In this document: one piece after another, positions 18,467 through 27,238 of the stretch
Position numbering within the stretch: the stretch's first letter is position 1
How the letters are laid out: every line of letters starts with the position of its first letter
Source: an uncultured Aquimarina sp.
GTDB taxonomy: Bacteria; Bacteroidota; Bacteroidia; Flavobacteriales; Flavobacteriaceae
NCBI GenBank assembly: GCA_947498815.1
Contig: CANMLU010000015.1
Coordinates: forward strand, 48,603-112,602
Direction: 5' to 3'
DNA: 64,000 nt
Notes under the pieces: model-generated
Seen by the model: the letters and a program-made list of their open reading frames with translations, nothing else
Database searches by the model: none
What the model was told of the DNA's origin: nothing
Made by a program: the position numbers and the translations under genes

Positions 18467-20095
18467 TTATGCCTGGATCACTCCCAAATTAAATTTCTTT
18501 TCGATAGGGGCATGGTTTGCAGCTTCGATACCCATAGAAATAACTTTTCGGGTATCCAGAGGATCAATGATTCCATCTGTCCAAATACGTGCTGCAGCAT
18601 AATAGGGAGAAATTTGACGATCGTATCTAGCTTTTATTTTATCATAAAGTGCTTTTTCATCTTCTTCCGATAGTTTTTCGCCTTTTTTCTTTAATGAAGC
18701 CGTTTCAATTTGAAGCAATACTTTTGCGGCTTGTGCACCCCCCATTACCGCCAACTCCGCACTTGGCCATGCATATATAAGTCTTGGGTCATAAGCTTTG
18801 CCACACATAGCATAGTTGCCCGCACCATAGGAGTTACCAATTACTATAGTGAATTTTGGTACAACACTATTACTAACTGCGTTTACCATTTTTGCACCAT
18901 CTTTAATTATACCGCCATGTTCACTTTTACTACCTACCATAAAGCCCGTTACATCTTGCAAAAATACAATCGGGATTTTCTTTTGATTACAATTGGCAAT
19001 AAAACGGGTAGCCTTATCTGCAGAATCCGAATAAATAACTCCACCAAATTGCATTTCTCCTTTCTTGGTTTTTACAATTTTCCGCTGATTGGCAACAATG
19101 CCAACTGCCCAACCATCAATTCTTGCATAACCGGTAATAATGCTCTGTCCGTATCCCGCTTTGTATTCTTCAAAATCAGAAGTATCGACCAATCTATTTA
19201 TGATTTCCATCATATCGTATTGTTCGTTTCTTGCTTTAGGAAGAATACCATAGATGTCTGCAGGGTTTTCTTTGGGTTTTGAAGGCTTTATACGATTAAA
19301 ACCGGCTTTTTCAAAAGCACCAATTTTTGACATGATATTTTTTATGGTATCCAATGCATCTGCATCGTCTTTGGATTTGTAATCTGTTACTCCAGAAATT
19401 TCGCAATGTGTTGTAGCGCCACCAAGTGTTTCATTATCAATAGTTTCTCCAATAGCAGCTTTTACCAAATAACTACCTGCCAGAAAGATACTTCCGGTCT
19501 TATCAACAATTAAAGCTTCATCACTCATAATAGGTAAATACGCACCACCGGCAACGCAACTACCCATTACTGCAGATATTTGTGTAATACCCATACTGCT
19601 CATCACGGCATTATTCCTGAATATTCTACCAAAATGTTCTTTATCAGGAAAAATCTCATCTTGCATAGGTAGATAAACTCCAGCACTATCAACAAGGTAT
19701 ATAATTGGTAGTTTGTTTTCAATGGATAGTTCTTGCGCTCTTAGATTTTTCTTTCCTGTAATGGGAAACCATGCACCAGCTTTAACAGTGGCATCGTTTG
19801 CTACTACAATACATTGCTTACCACTTACATATCCAATCTTTACGACTACACCACCACTGGGGCAACCACCGTGTTCCTCATACATGTCTTCTCCGGCAAA
19901 AGCTCCAATTTCGATAGATTTACTATCCTTATCCAAAAGATAATTGATACGTTCTCTAGCCGTCATTTTGCCTTTGGAGTGTAGTTTTTCTATTCTTTTT
20001 TCTCCACCGCCAAGTTTTACTTTGGCAAGTTTCTGTTTTAATTCTGATACTAAAAGTTTATTATGATCTTCGTTTTTATTGAAGTTTAAATCCAT
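18467..20095 (-). CDS. Acyl-CoA carboxylase beta (carboxyltransferase) subunit
   Basis: 542 residues of the biotin-dependent carboxyltransferase family with both halves of the fold: N-terminal carboxyl half (GKMTARERINYLLDKDS, GGAYLPIMSDEALIVDKTG) and C-terminal acyl-CoA half (VGIVANQRKI, QDVTGFMVGSKSEHGG, YGAGNYAMCGKAYDPR). The motifs lean toward methylcrotonyl-CoA carboxylase (leucine breakdown) over propionyl-CoA carboxylase, but the biotin-carrying partner is not nearby, so the substrate stays open. Cytosolic. First gene of the possible run with the histidine kinase and regulator. Confidence 0.9.
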   Translation of the reverse strand: MDLNFNKNEDHNKLLVSELKQKLAKVKLGGGEKRIEKLHSKGKMTARERINYLLDKDSKSIEIGAFAGEDMYEEHGGCPSGGVVVKIGYVSGKQCIVVANDATVKAGAWFPITGKKNLRAQELSIENKLPIIYLVDSAGVYLPMQDEIFPDKEHFGRIFRNNAVMSSMGITQISAVMGSCVAGGAYLPIMSDEALIVDKTGSIFLAGSYLVKAAIGETIDNETLGGATTHCEISGVTDYKSKDDADALDTIKNIMSKIGAFEKAGFNRIKPSKPKENPADIYGILPKARNEQYDMMEIINRLVDTSDFEEYKAGYGQSIITGYARIDGWAVGIVANQRKIVKTKKGEMQFGGVIYSDSADKATRFIANCNQKKIPIVFLQDVTGFMVGSKSEHGGIIKDGAKMVNAVSNSVVPKFTIVIGNSYGAGNYAMCGKAYDPRLIYAWPSAELAVMGGAQAAKVLLQIETASLKKKGEKLSEEDEKALYDKIKARYDRQISPYYAAARIWTDGIIDPLDTRKVISMGIEAANHAPIEKKFNLGVIQA

Positions 20096-20368
20096 TTGTG
20101 TGTATTGTTTGCACGAAAATACAAAAAAGAGGTAGTTTATGGAATTTGAAAGCTGAATTTATAGAGAGATAAAACTTCAATTCGAAACTTTATATTTTAG
20201 GGTCTCATTTTCTGATAAAACTTAATTTTTAACTCACTGTAAAACAAAGTGTAAGCTCGTTTAGCCTCTTAACAACTCTGTAAAATCGTATTTTTTGACG
20301 ATAAAATACCGATATTTGCAACTTACTATGTGCAAAATCACATAACGAACTTTACTAAATAACAACTT

Positions 20369-20551
20369 ATGGGAATGAATAAAAACACAGTGTTGGCTTG
20401 GGCAACATTTATAATGATCCTTGCAGGATTAGGACTGATCGCTTTAGGAGCTTTTAGGTATAGAGATGTTTCTGGTTGGGGATTTGCGGCTGTTGGATTC
20501 GGATTTCTGGCAAACGCCTGGGTTTTTAATGCTTTAAAAGGACGAGTATAA
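20369..20551 (+). CDS. CAL67264-type small membrane protein
   Basis: 60 residues with two transmembrane helices (about 9-28 and 36-53) joined by a short RYRDVSGW loop. The sequence and the position just upstream of an ettA-like ABC-F gene match the small family first noted in Gramella (CAL67264). No function is known. A second Met is two codons in. It probably shares a transcript with ettA, 46 bases on. Confidence 0.8.
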   Translation: MGMNKNTVLAWATFIMILAGLGLIALGAFRYRDVSGWGFAAVGFGFLANAWVFNALKGRV

Positions 20552-20597
20552 GTCTTTACGAACACTAATCATCAAATTAAAATAATTTCAAAAAATT

Positions 20598-22289
20598 ATG
20601 TCAGACGATAAAAAAGTTATCTTCTCCATGTCTGGAGTTAGTAAAACTTATAAAAGTGCAAATACACCGGTACTTAAGAATATTTATCTAAGTTTTTTTT
20701 ATGGAGCCAAAATAGGAATTCTGGGACTTAATGGTTCTGGTAAATCTACTTTGCTTAAGATCATTGCCGGTATTGATAAAAATTATCAGGGCGATGTAGT
20801 ATTTGCACCTGGATATTCTGTAGGTTTTTTAGAACAAGAACCGCAATTAGACCCGGAAAAAACAGTACTAGAAGTTGTTAAGGAAGGTGTAGCAGAGACT
20901 GTTGCTATTTTGGATGAATACAATAAGATCAATGATATGTTTGGTCTAGAAGAAGTGTATAGCGATGCAGATAAAATGCAGAAGCTTATGGATAAGCAGG
21001 CGGTTTTACAAGATCAGATTGATGCTAGTAATGCATGGGAACTTGATACCAAGTTAGAAATAGCAATGGACGCACTTAGAACACCAGATTCGGATAAAAA
21101 AATCGGAGTATTATCTGGAGGAGAGAAAAGGAGAGTAGCTCTTTGTCGTTTATTACTGCAAGAACCAGATGTTTTATTATTAGATGAACCAACTAACCAT
21201 TTGGATGCAGAATCTGTACACTGGTTAGAGCATCATTTGGCACAATATAAAGGAACTGTTATTGCTGTAACACATGATAGATATTTCTTAGATAATGTTG
21301 CAGGTTGGATATTAGAATTGGATAGAGGGGAAGGAATACCATGGAAAGGAAATTATTCATCTTGGTTAGACCAAAAATCTAAGCGATTAGCGCAAGAAAG
21401 CAAATCGGCCTCTAAACGTCAGAAAACTTTAGAAAGAGAGTTAGAATGGGTGCGCCAAGGCGCCAAAGGAAGACAAACTAAACAAAAAGCACGTTTAAAG
21501 AATTATGATAAATTGATGAGTCAAGATCAAAAACAACTTGATGAAAAACTCGAAATTTATATTCCGAACGGTCCACGTCTAGGTACTAATGTATTAGAAG
21601 CATCTGGGATCAGTAAAGCATACGGAGATAAACTTCTGTACGAAGATCTTAATTTTAAACTTCCTCAAGCAGGAATTGTAGGGATTATTGGCCCCAATGG
21701 AGCAGGAAAAACTACAATCTTTAAAATGATTATGGGAGAGGAAACCCCAGATAAGGGAAGTTTTTCTGTTGGAGAAACAGCCAAAATAGCATACGTAGAC
21801 CAAGCGCATTCCAACATTGACCCGGATAAATCTATTTGGCAAAATTTTAGCGACGAGCAGGATTTGGTAATGATGGGAGGTAAAGAAGTTAATTCTAGAG
21901 CATATTTAAGTCGTTTTAATTTTGGCGGAAGCGAACAAAACAAAAAAGTATCCACACTTTCTGGAGGTGAACGTAACCGATTGCACCTTGCCATGACACT
22001 AAAAGAAGAAGGTAATGTGTTGCTTTTAGATGAGCCTACTAATGATCTTGATGTCAATACTTTAAGAGCTTTGGAAGAAGGTCTTGAGAACTTTGCAGGT
22101 TGTGCTGTAGTGATTTCTCACGACAGATGGTTCTTAGATAGAATATGTACGCATATTTTGGCATTTGAAGGAGATTCTCAAGTATATTTCTTTGAAGGTA
22201 GTTTCTCTGATTATGAAGAAAACAAGAAAAAACGTTTGGGCGGAGATTTAATGCCAAAACGTATTAAGTATAAGAAGTTAGTGAGGTAG
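20598..22289 (+). CDS. ettA: Energy-dependent translational throttle protein EttA (ABC-F)
   Basis: 563 residues, no membrane segment, two ABC ATPase domains: Walker A GLNGSGKST (about 46-54) and GPNGAGKTT (about 363), signatures LSGGEKRR and LSGGERNR, Walker B LLLDEPTNHLD and LLLDEPTNDLD. The inter-domain linker (about 265-320, QKTLERELEWVRQGAKGR) and the helical arm inserted in the first domain fit EttA, which binds the ribosomal E site and gates translation by energy state. Length agrees with EttA (about 555). Confidence 0.95.
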   Translation: MSDDKKVIFSMSGVSKTYKSANTPVLKNIYLSFFYGAKIGILGLNGSGKSTLLKIIAGIDKNYQGDVVFAPGYSVGFLEQEPQLDPEKTVLEVVKEGVAETVAILDEYNKINDMFGLEEVYSDADKMQKLMDKQAVLQDQIDASNAWELDTKLEIAMDALRTPDSDKKIGVLSGGEKRRVALCRLLLQEPDVLLLDEPTNHLDAESVHWLEHHLAQYKGTVIAVTHDRYFLDNVAGWILELDRGEGIPWKGNYSSWLDQKSKRLAQESKSASKRQKTLERELEWVRQGAKGRQTKQKARLKNYDKLMSQDQKQLDEKLEIYIPNGPRLGTNVLEASGISKAYGDKLLYEDLNFKLPQAGIVGIIGPNGAGKTTIFKMIMGEETPDKGSFSVGETAKIAYVDQAHSNIDPDKSIWQNFSDEQDLVMMGGKEVNSRAYLSRFNFGGSEQNKKVSTLSGGERNRLHLAMTLKEEGNVLLLDEPTNDLDVNTLRALEEGLENFAGCAVVISHDRWFLDRICTHILAFEGDSQVYFFEGSFSDYEENKKKRLGGDLMPKRIKYKKLVR

Positions 22290-22330
22290 TAAGTGAGTAG
22301 TTAGTGCGCTGCGCTTTGAATTATCAACAG

Positions 22331-22359
22331 TGTTTTATAGGTTTAGTAGTTATAAAACA
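22331..22359. terminator. Weak hairpin after ettA
   Basis: A 9-bp perfect inverted repeat TGTTTTATA / TATAAAACA with an 11-base loop lies 42 bases after the ettA stop; a T-rich stretch follows at 22371. It may act as a weak terminator before the HAD gene. Confidence 0.4.
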
Positions 22360-22430
22360 ATTAAAATATGTTTTTTCTTTTTTAAGAACACCCGTAAACT
22401 CATGGTTAATAAACTGAAATACTATTAATA

Positions 22431-23123
22431 ATGCCACTTAGCAAAATAAAAGCAATTGCATTTGATGCAGATGACACACTTTGGGTTAACGAGACTTTTT
22501 TCAGAAAAGCTGAAGATGAGTTTTGTGATCTTTTGGCGGGATATATGTCCAAGGAAGAAGCGAATACTTTGTTGTTTGATGTTGAAATGAAAAATTTACC
22601 TTTGTATGGATACGGAATCAAACCTTTTACCTTATCATTAATTGAAGCTGCCATTACTATCTCTAATGGAAATATGAATATAGAATTAGTGCAAAAGCTT
22701 ATTGAAAAAGGTAAACAGATGCTACAAGAGCCTATAGAACTAATTGATGGTATTGATGATACTTTGAAAGAGTTATCAAAAAAGTATCGATTAGTTATGG
22801 CTACCAAGGGTGATCTGCTGGATCAGGAACGTAAATTAATTAAATCGGGCTTGGAAAGTTATTTTCACCACATAGAGATTGTATCCGACAAGACAGAAAA
22901 GCAATATAGTAAGCTGGTTAAACACTTGGATATTTCAGAAGATGAGTTTTTGATGGTGGGCAATTCATTAAAATCAGATATCCTTCCTGTTCTTAATATA
23001 GGTGCACATGCATTTCATATCCCCTTTCACACAACCTGGGTTCATGAAATGGTCACCGAAGAGGTAACCCATCCTAATTTTAGAAGTTTTACCAAGGCAA
23101 GCGAATTATTGGAAGTCTTATGA
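22431..23123 (+). CDS. HAD-superfamily hydrolase
   Basis: 230 residues. Motif I AFDADDTLW carries the nucleophile Asp and the acid/base Asp, motif II lies in VMATKGD, motif III Lys in the DKTEKQYSK region, motif IV VGNSLKSDILP. The cap is of the helical C1 kind. Likely a small phosphatase of unknown substrate. Its stop overlaps the start of the CatA-like gene (ATGA), so the two are translationally coupled. Confidence 0.87.
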   Translation: MPLSKIKAIAFDADDTLWVNETFFRKAEDEFCDLLAGYMSKEEANTLLFDVEMKNLPLYGYGIKPFTLSLIEAAITISNGNMNIELVQKLIEKGKQMLQEPIELIDGIDDTLKELSKKYRLVMATKGDLLDQERKLIKSGLESYFHHIEIVSDKTEKQYSKLVKHLDISEDEFLMVGNSLKSDILPVLNIGAHAFHIPFHTTWVHEMVTEEVTHPNFRSFTKASELLEVL

Positions 23124-23758
23124 CGATGAGAAAGGCCATAGATATTACCCAATGGAATAGGCGAGAGCATTTTGAATTCTTTGGTGGTTTTGATGAGCCT
23201 TTTTTTGGAGTTACAACTTCAGTAGATTTTACAGTTGGATATCAAAAGATAAAGGATAATGGATATCCGTATTTTCTGTATTACCTACATAAATCTCTAC
23301 TAGCGGCCAATACAGTCGAAGCCTTTAGATATCGAATTGATGGGGATCAGGTATACGTATATGATAAGATTCATGCATCCCCAACAATAGGAAGAGAGGA
23401 TCATACTTTTGGTTTTTCATTTATGGAATTTAATGAAGATTTTGAGCTTTTTCGGGCCGCAGCCCAAAAAGAAATTACCGAAGTTAAAAACACTAAAGGA
23501 TTGCGACATACTGATAATGCCAAACGTATTGATACGATCCATTACTCATCGATTCCCTGGTATAAATTTACGGGCTTAACGCATGCCAGGCATTTTCAAT
23601 TTAAAGATAGTGTTCCCAAAATTTCATTTGGAAAATATAGTAAGGAACAAGGTAAGTTACATTTGCCAATTGCTATTAATGTGCACCATGGACTAGCAGA
23701 TGGTTTTCATGTTGGTCAATATCTAGAAGAGTTTCAACGCTTGCTTAATGAGTATTGA
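23120..23758 (+). CDS. CatA-like O-acetyltransferase
   Basis: 212 residues of the chloramphenicol acetyltransferase fold, about the usual length. The catalytic motif HHxxxDG is intact near the C-terminus (VHHGLADGFHVG), along with an N-terminal RREHFEFF segment and the TVEAFRYRI and FTGLTHARHF strands seen in the family. Works as a trimer with acetyl-CoA. Chromosomal flavobacterial members next to housekeeping genes need not confer resistance. It overlaps both neighbours (4 bases upstream, 11 downstream). Confidence 0.85.
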   Translation: MTMRKAIDITQWNRREHFEFFGGFDEPFFGVTTSVDFTVGYQKIKDNGYPYFLYYLHKSLLAANTVEAFRYRIDGDQVYVYDKIHASPTIGREDHTFGFSFMEFNEDFELFRAAAQKEITEVKNTKGLRHTDNAKRIDTIHYSSIPWYKFTGLTHARHFQFKDSVPKISFGKYSKEQGKLHLPIAINVHHGLADGFHVGQYLEEFQRLLNEY

Positions 23759-24242
23759 AATGAGTGGAGAAGCAGGAGCATCGGCAAGGTCAAAGTACTT
23801 TCAGATATATTTTTCATCTGGTATGACTGTTAGTGTGGCAATGCCCCCTGATGTAGAAGATAATTCGAATTATATTTCAGAATATTTTAAAGAGGCGGAT
23901 AAACCATTCAAAGAGAAATTAAGTACTGTACTTCCTGAATTGGATCTTTTTTTTGAAAAAGCCATACCACAGTATGATCTTCCGATACTACCTTTTGACG
24001 GTAAGGCCAATCATGTTTCAGGTATTATAATAGAAGATACCGAAGAATATAAAAATAGTGTATACGACGAACATCAAGCCAAAAATTGGTTCTCTAACAC
24101 AAAAAAACCTAAAGCATATTTAAGTTTTTCTTTTTCAACACATACATTTTCAAAAATTACCTTAACAATTACTATACATAAAAGAATATTACGATCACAG
24201 CTCAATAGAATTGTGGAAAGTGTACTTGAAATATTCGATTGA
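23748..24242 (+). CDS. Unknown protein coupled to CatA-like gene
   Basis: 164 residues with no signal peptide or membrane segment and no recognised family. Mixed alpha/beta with an acidic middle (PDVEDNSNYISEYFKEADK) and a basic C-terminal strand pair (KITLTITIHKRIL). The start overlaps the previous stop by 11 bases; an alternative ATG lies four codons in, just past that stop. The overlap marks it as the third gene of the HAD-CatA operon. Confidence 0.6.
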   Translation: MSIEMSGEAGASARSKYFQIYFSSGMTVSVAMPPDVEDNSNYISEYFKEADKPFKEKLSTVLPELDLFFEKAIPQYDLPILPFDGKANHVSGIIIEDTEEYKNSVYDEHQAKNWFSNTKKPKAYLSFSFSTHTFSKITLTITIHKRILRSQLNRIVESVLEIFD

Positions 24243-24253
24243 AAGATTTTATT

Positions 24254-24283
24254 TTTGATTTTATTAGTATTTTTTTAACTTTA
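24254..24283 (+). promoter_or_regulatory. Candidate Bacteroidota promoter for the repeat protein
   Basis: TTTG at 24254-24257, an 18-base spacer and TAacTTTa at 24276-24283 (one mismatch to TAnnTTTG) would give a leader of about 50 bases before the ATG at 24343. Confidence 0.45.
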
Positions 24284-24342
24284 TTTTAAACCTTTTTAAA
24301 CTTTAGCGGTCTTAGAAAGTAAGTAACATTAAAAACTAAATT

Positions 24343-24897
24343 ATGAAAGCGAATAAAATTTTTGGAATAGTATTGATTTTTGGAATTACACTAGCAGGAT
24401 ATTCACAAGAGAAAACAGTTAGGGTTGGCAAAAATAAGGATGGTGAAAAAGTAAGAGTTGTCAAATCTGAAGATGCCGATGGGAATAAAAAAGTAAAGGC
24501 AACCAAAAAAGACAGCGATGGTAATGTGAAGAAGGCTGTAGGGGTTAATCAAGCTGATGGTGATAAATATCGTGCAGCAGGTGTTAATAAGTCTGATGGG
24601 ACCAAGAAGAGAGCTGCAGGAGTAAACAAAGCCGATGGCACCAAGAAAAGAGGTGTTGGTGTAAAGCAAGCCGATGGAGATAAATACCGAGCTGCAGGCG
24701 TAAATAAACCAGACGGTACTAAGAAAAGATCAGTTGGAGTTAAAAAAGCTGATGGTACAAGAAAAAGAGCTTCGGCCGTAAAACGAGCAGATGGAAGTAG
24801 AAATAGTCGCGTTGTTAACGGAAATGCAGAACAAGCCAAGAAAGCAGGGAGAAGAGTTTCTAAAAATAAAAAGAAGTTAGAAAGAAGTAAAATCTAA
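24343..24897 (+). CDS. Exported, strongly basic protein with seven 13-residue repeats
   Basis: 184 residues. Signal peptide 1-22 (FGITLAGYSQ), a short degenerate lead-in with the same K-x-DG rhythm, then seven tandem 13-residue units at 65-155 of consensus [AS][AV]GV[NK]-x-[AS]DG[TD]KKR, then a Lys/Arg-rich tail. The mature protein is very basic and low in hydrophobic residues, so probably extended; each unit has an (A/S)DG turn that might bind a polyanion such as nucleic acid, lipopolysaccharide or extracellular polysaccharide. No family recognised. Promoter and terminator show it stands alone. Confidence 0.75.
   Translation: MKANKIFGIVLIFGITLAGYSQEKTVRVGKNKDGEKVRVVKSEDADGNKKVKATKKDSDGNVKKAVGVNQADGDKYRAAGVNKSDGTKKRAAGVNKADGTKKRGVGVKQADGDKYRAAGVNKPDGTKKRSVGVKKADGTRKRASAVKRADGSRNSRVVNGNAEQAKKAGRRVSKNKKKLERSKI
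24535..24807 (+). repeat. Seven in-frame 39-base tandem repeats
   Basis: Codons 65-155 of the basic repeat protein. Units 1 and 4 share QADGDKYR, units 2, 3 and 5 share DGTKKR, suggesting that a two- or three-unit block was itself duplicated. Synonymous differences between units show that the array is not brand new. Confidence 0.85.
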
Positions 24898-24921
24898 ATT
24901 TATAATATATCATGTATATAT

Positions 24922-24961
24922 AAGTTCTAAGGTGTGAAATGACCTTGGAACTTTTTTTTTT
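24922..24961 (+). terminator. Rho-independent terminator
   Basis: A 12-bp stem (AAGTTCTAAGGT / ACCTTGGAACTT, one wobble) with an 8-base loop is followed by about nine T, 24 bases after the repeat-protein stop. Confidence 0.85.
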
Positions 24962-24977
24962 GGAAAAACTAGAAGAA

Positions 24978-25568
24978 CTATATGTGGTCTAACTCTTTAA
25001 CTTCTCCTACTTTCATATCATTTAAATAGATGTTTCCAACCCTTATGCGTACTAATCGCAATGTTGGGAAACCAACGGCAGATGTCATCTTACGCACCTG
25101 TCGAAATTTCCCTTCTTTTAATGTGATCGAAATCCAACTGGTTGGACCATGTCTGTCATCTCTAATTTTTTTCGATCTCTCTGGAAATTTTGGGATATCT
25201 TCTAGTTTAGCTACTTTGCACGGTGCCGTTTGGTATTTTTTTCCATCAAAACCAATTTCTACACCTTGCTGTAATCTCTTGATGGCATCCGTTGTAAGAT
25301 CTCCATCCAATTGTGCATAGTATTCTTTTTCAATACCACCGCTGCAAATTTGATTACTAACTTTTCCATTGGTCGTAAGTAGCAATAATCCTTCAGATTT
25401 TTCATCTAATCTTCCTATCGCCATAGTGCCTATAGGGAAATCATATAATTCACCTAATAGTTTTTTGGAATTTTGCTTTTGACCATTATTTATAAATTGA
25501 CTCAAGTATCCATAGGGTTTATAAATCATGAAATGATAGTGATTCTCTTCTTGATTTTCAATTTTCAT
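24978..25568 (-). CDS. rRNA pseudouridine synthase, RluE/RsuA type
   Basis: 196 residues, RsuA/RluB/E/F family without the N-terminal S4 domain, as in RluE. Catalytic Asp is in the IGRLDEKSEGLLLLT motif; YYAQLDG, GKFRQVRKM and LRLVRIRVGNI are the other family motifs. Modifies one uridine of ribosomal RNA, probably 23S; the exact site cannot be told from sequence. It runs opposite to the cold-shock gene. Confidence 0.88.
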   Translation of the reverse strand: MKIENQEENHYHFMIYKPYGYLSQFINNGQKQNSKKLLGELYDFPIGTMAIGRLDEKSEGLLLLTTNGKVSNQICSGGIEKEYYAQLDGDLTTDAIKRLQQGVEIGFDGKKYQTAPCKVAKLEDIPKFPERSKKIRDDRHGPTSWISITLKEGKFRQVRKMTSAVGFPTLRLVRIRVGNIYLNDMKVGEVKELDHI

Positions 25569-25892
25569 TTAATAATAACTTTCGAGAATTTCTGTTTAGT
25601 ATACATATGATTTGGCAAATTACGAATTTAGTTTTTTGGATACCAAGAGCAGCAATGAATAATCAATTAACTAAAGAGTTTTTCAAAATCAAAATGTATA
25701 CCCTATCTTTGTAGCATTATCAGGGTATTTATTTATAAATATACTGTTACTCGTTATTGCAACAACTGAGTAAATTATTTGGTAAATTCAATTTTACAAA
25801 TTGCCATTTCCTAAGTATTCGTTTAGTATTTCAATGACAACCTTTATCTAAGGGTTAAAAATAGGTTTAATTAAAAAATAGAATGTAAACGA
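25569..25892. other. 324-base divergent gap with promoter and long leader
   Basis: Between the pseudouridine synthase and the cold-shock-domain gene. It holds an exact -7 box at 25704-25711 and about 175 bases of presumed untranslated leader. No coding frame. Confidence 0.5.
25679..25711 (+). promoter_or_regulatory. Promoter of the cold-shock-domain gene
   Basis: TATCTTTG at 25704-25711 is an exact TAnnTTTG box; a T-rich element (TTTTTC, 25679-25684) sits at the -33 distance. The predicted start near 25718 leaves a leader of about 175 bases. Confidence 0.6.
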
Positions 25893-26342
25893 ATGGCAAA
25901 ATCACAACAGACATTTAGTAAGATTGAAAAAGAAAAGAAGAAGCAAAAGAAAAGAGAAGAAAAACTAAAGAAGAAGGAGGAACGTAAAGCAAATTCTAAT
26001 AAAGGTAATGGATTAGATAGTATGATCGCCTACGTGGATGAAAATGGATATACTACCGATACACCACCAGATCCTACGAAAAAGAAAAAGATCAAAGCCG
26101 AAAATATTGAAATAGGCGTTCCAAAAAGAGAAAAAGTAGAGTTCGACCCTGTTCGTAAAGGAAAAGTAGCATTTTTTAATGACTCAAAAGGGTATGGTTT
26201 TATTAATGATGATGAAACCGAAGAACGATATTTTGTTCATGTTAATGGACTAACACAAGAGGTTAAAGAAAACGATAAAGTATCCTTTGAGATCGAAAAA
26301 GGTCCTAAAGGGATGATTGCTGTTCGTGTAAAGAAAATTTGA
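25893..26342 (+). CDS. Cold-shock-domain protein with basic N-terminal extension
   Basis: 149 residues. The first ~45 are almost wholly Lys/Glu/Arg (EKEKKKQKKREEK), then a linker, then a single cold-shock domain at about 87-149 with RNP1-like KGYGFIND and RNP2-like YFVHVNG. Single-stranded RNA/DNA binding, likely RNA chaperone; the charged arm is typical of Bacteroidota members and about doubles the size of a plain CspA. The long leader suggests post-transcriptional control. Confidence 0.88.
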   Translation: MAKSQQTFSKIEKEKKKQKKREEKLKKKEERKANSNKGNGLDSMIAYVDENGYTTDTPPDPTKKKKIKAENIEIGVPKREKVEFDPVRKGKVAFFNDSKGYGFINDDETEERYFVHVNGLTQEVKENDKVSFEIEKGPKGMIAVRVKKI

Positions 26343-26361
26343 TACTATTAAACATAGAGGT

Positions 26362-27162
26362 TTATTCTATATTCGGATACCAGTTTAATTGTACTACTTC
26401 AATATTTGGGTTTTTCGCAACGAGGTCCTTAAACTTATTTACATCACTTAGTCCATTTGTGCCTCTATAATGGTATGGGTATACTTGAGCTGGTTTAAAT
26501 TCGAGTACAGCATCGGCGGCGTTGTCTACGGTCATTGTGTAAGGTAGATTCATGCAAACGAAAGCCTTATCTATGTATTTTAAATTCCTCATTTCGGGAA
26601 TATCCTCTGTGTCTCCAGAGAAGTAGATGCGCTCTTTACCCAAAGTGATGACATAGCCATTTCCTCTACCTTTACTATGAAATTTTAAAGCTTCTTTTCG
26701 TAAATTGTACATAGGAATCGCTTCAATTGATATTCCCTGGATTTCTTTGGTCTCCCCATTATTGATGATAATGAGTTGATCTGTATAACTTGCCGGAAGT
26801 TTTTCTGCGACTGCTTGTGGTACTATGATTTCTGCTTTAGATAAGTCTAGGCTGTCCAAAGTTTCAATGTTCATATGATCTCCATGTATATCGGTAATGA
26901 GAACCAAATCGGCTTGTTTTTTGCCAGTAAAGACTTTAGCGGGCCCATTAGGGTCAATGTAAATGGTTTTTTGTTTCCATTCTAAAATTGCAGTGGCGTG
27001 TCCTATGGGATCAATTGTAATGTCACTTTCTTTTTTTGCAGGAACTTCTTTAGGTGACTCGTTTAGGGTTTCGTTATTTACTTCAGAATCTTCATTTTTT
27101 TGTGATTTGCAACTCAATAATAGAATACAAATCAAAATTGTACACTGTAGAATAAGCTTCAT
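26362..27162 (-). CDS. MBL-fold metallo-hydrolase lipoprotein
   Basis: I start at 27162, which gives a lipoprotein signal (MKLILQCTILICILLLSC); the frame is open upstream to 27249 but that would add 29 residues and overlap the permease gene. Fold motifs: GHATAILEW, the metal loop TDIHGDHMN (the first His of the usual HxHxDH is replaced, D-I-H-G-D-H), FSGDTEDIPEM and YPYHYRG. UlaG/UPF0173-like, here exported and lipid-anchored. Substrate unknown. Follows the TauE/SafE gene on the same strand. Confidence 0.82.
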   Translation of the reverse strand: MKLILQCTILICILLLSCKSQKNEDSEVNNETLNESPKEVPAKKESDITIDPIGHATAILEWKQKTIYIDPNGPAKVFTGKKQADLVLITDIHGDHMNIETLDSLDLSKAEIIVPQAVAEKLPASYTDQLIIINNGETKEIQGISIEAIPMYNLRKEALKFHSKGRGNGYVITLGKERIYFSGDTEDIPEMRNLKYIDKAFVCMNLPYTMTVDNAADAVLEFKPAQVYPYHYRGTNGLSDVNKFKDLVAKNPNIEVVQLNWYPNIE

Positions 27163-27238
27163 GTCTGGATGATTTTGTGTTTGCCTGGCATTTAAGATAC
27201 GTATAATCCCTGAAAAACTGAAAACAGATGCAGTCTTC

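Noticed and set aside
18710-19282. 190-codon plus-strand frame
   Set aside because: Antisense to a clear carboxyltransferase gene; no motif.
23120-23758. Antibiotic-resistance call for the CatA-like gene
   Set aside because: Chromosomal operon context without mobile elements; the fold alone does not show resistance.
24535-24807. CRISPR array
   Set aside because: The repeats are in-frame coding units with no unique spacers.
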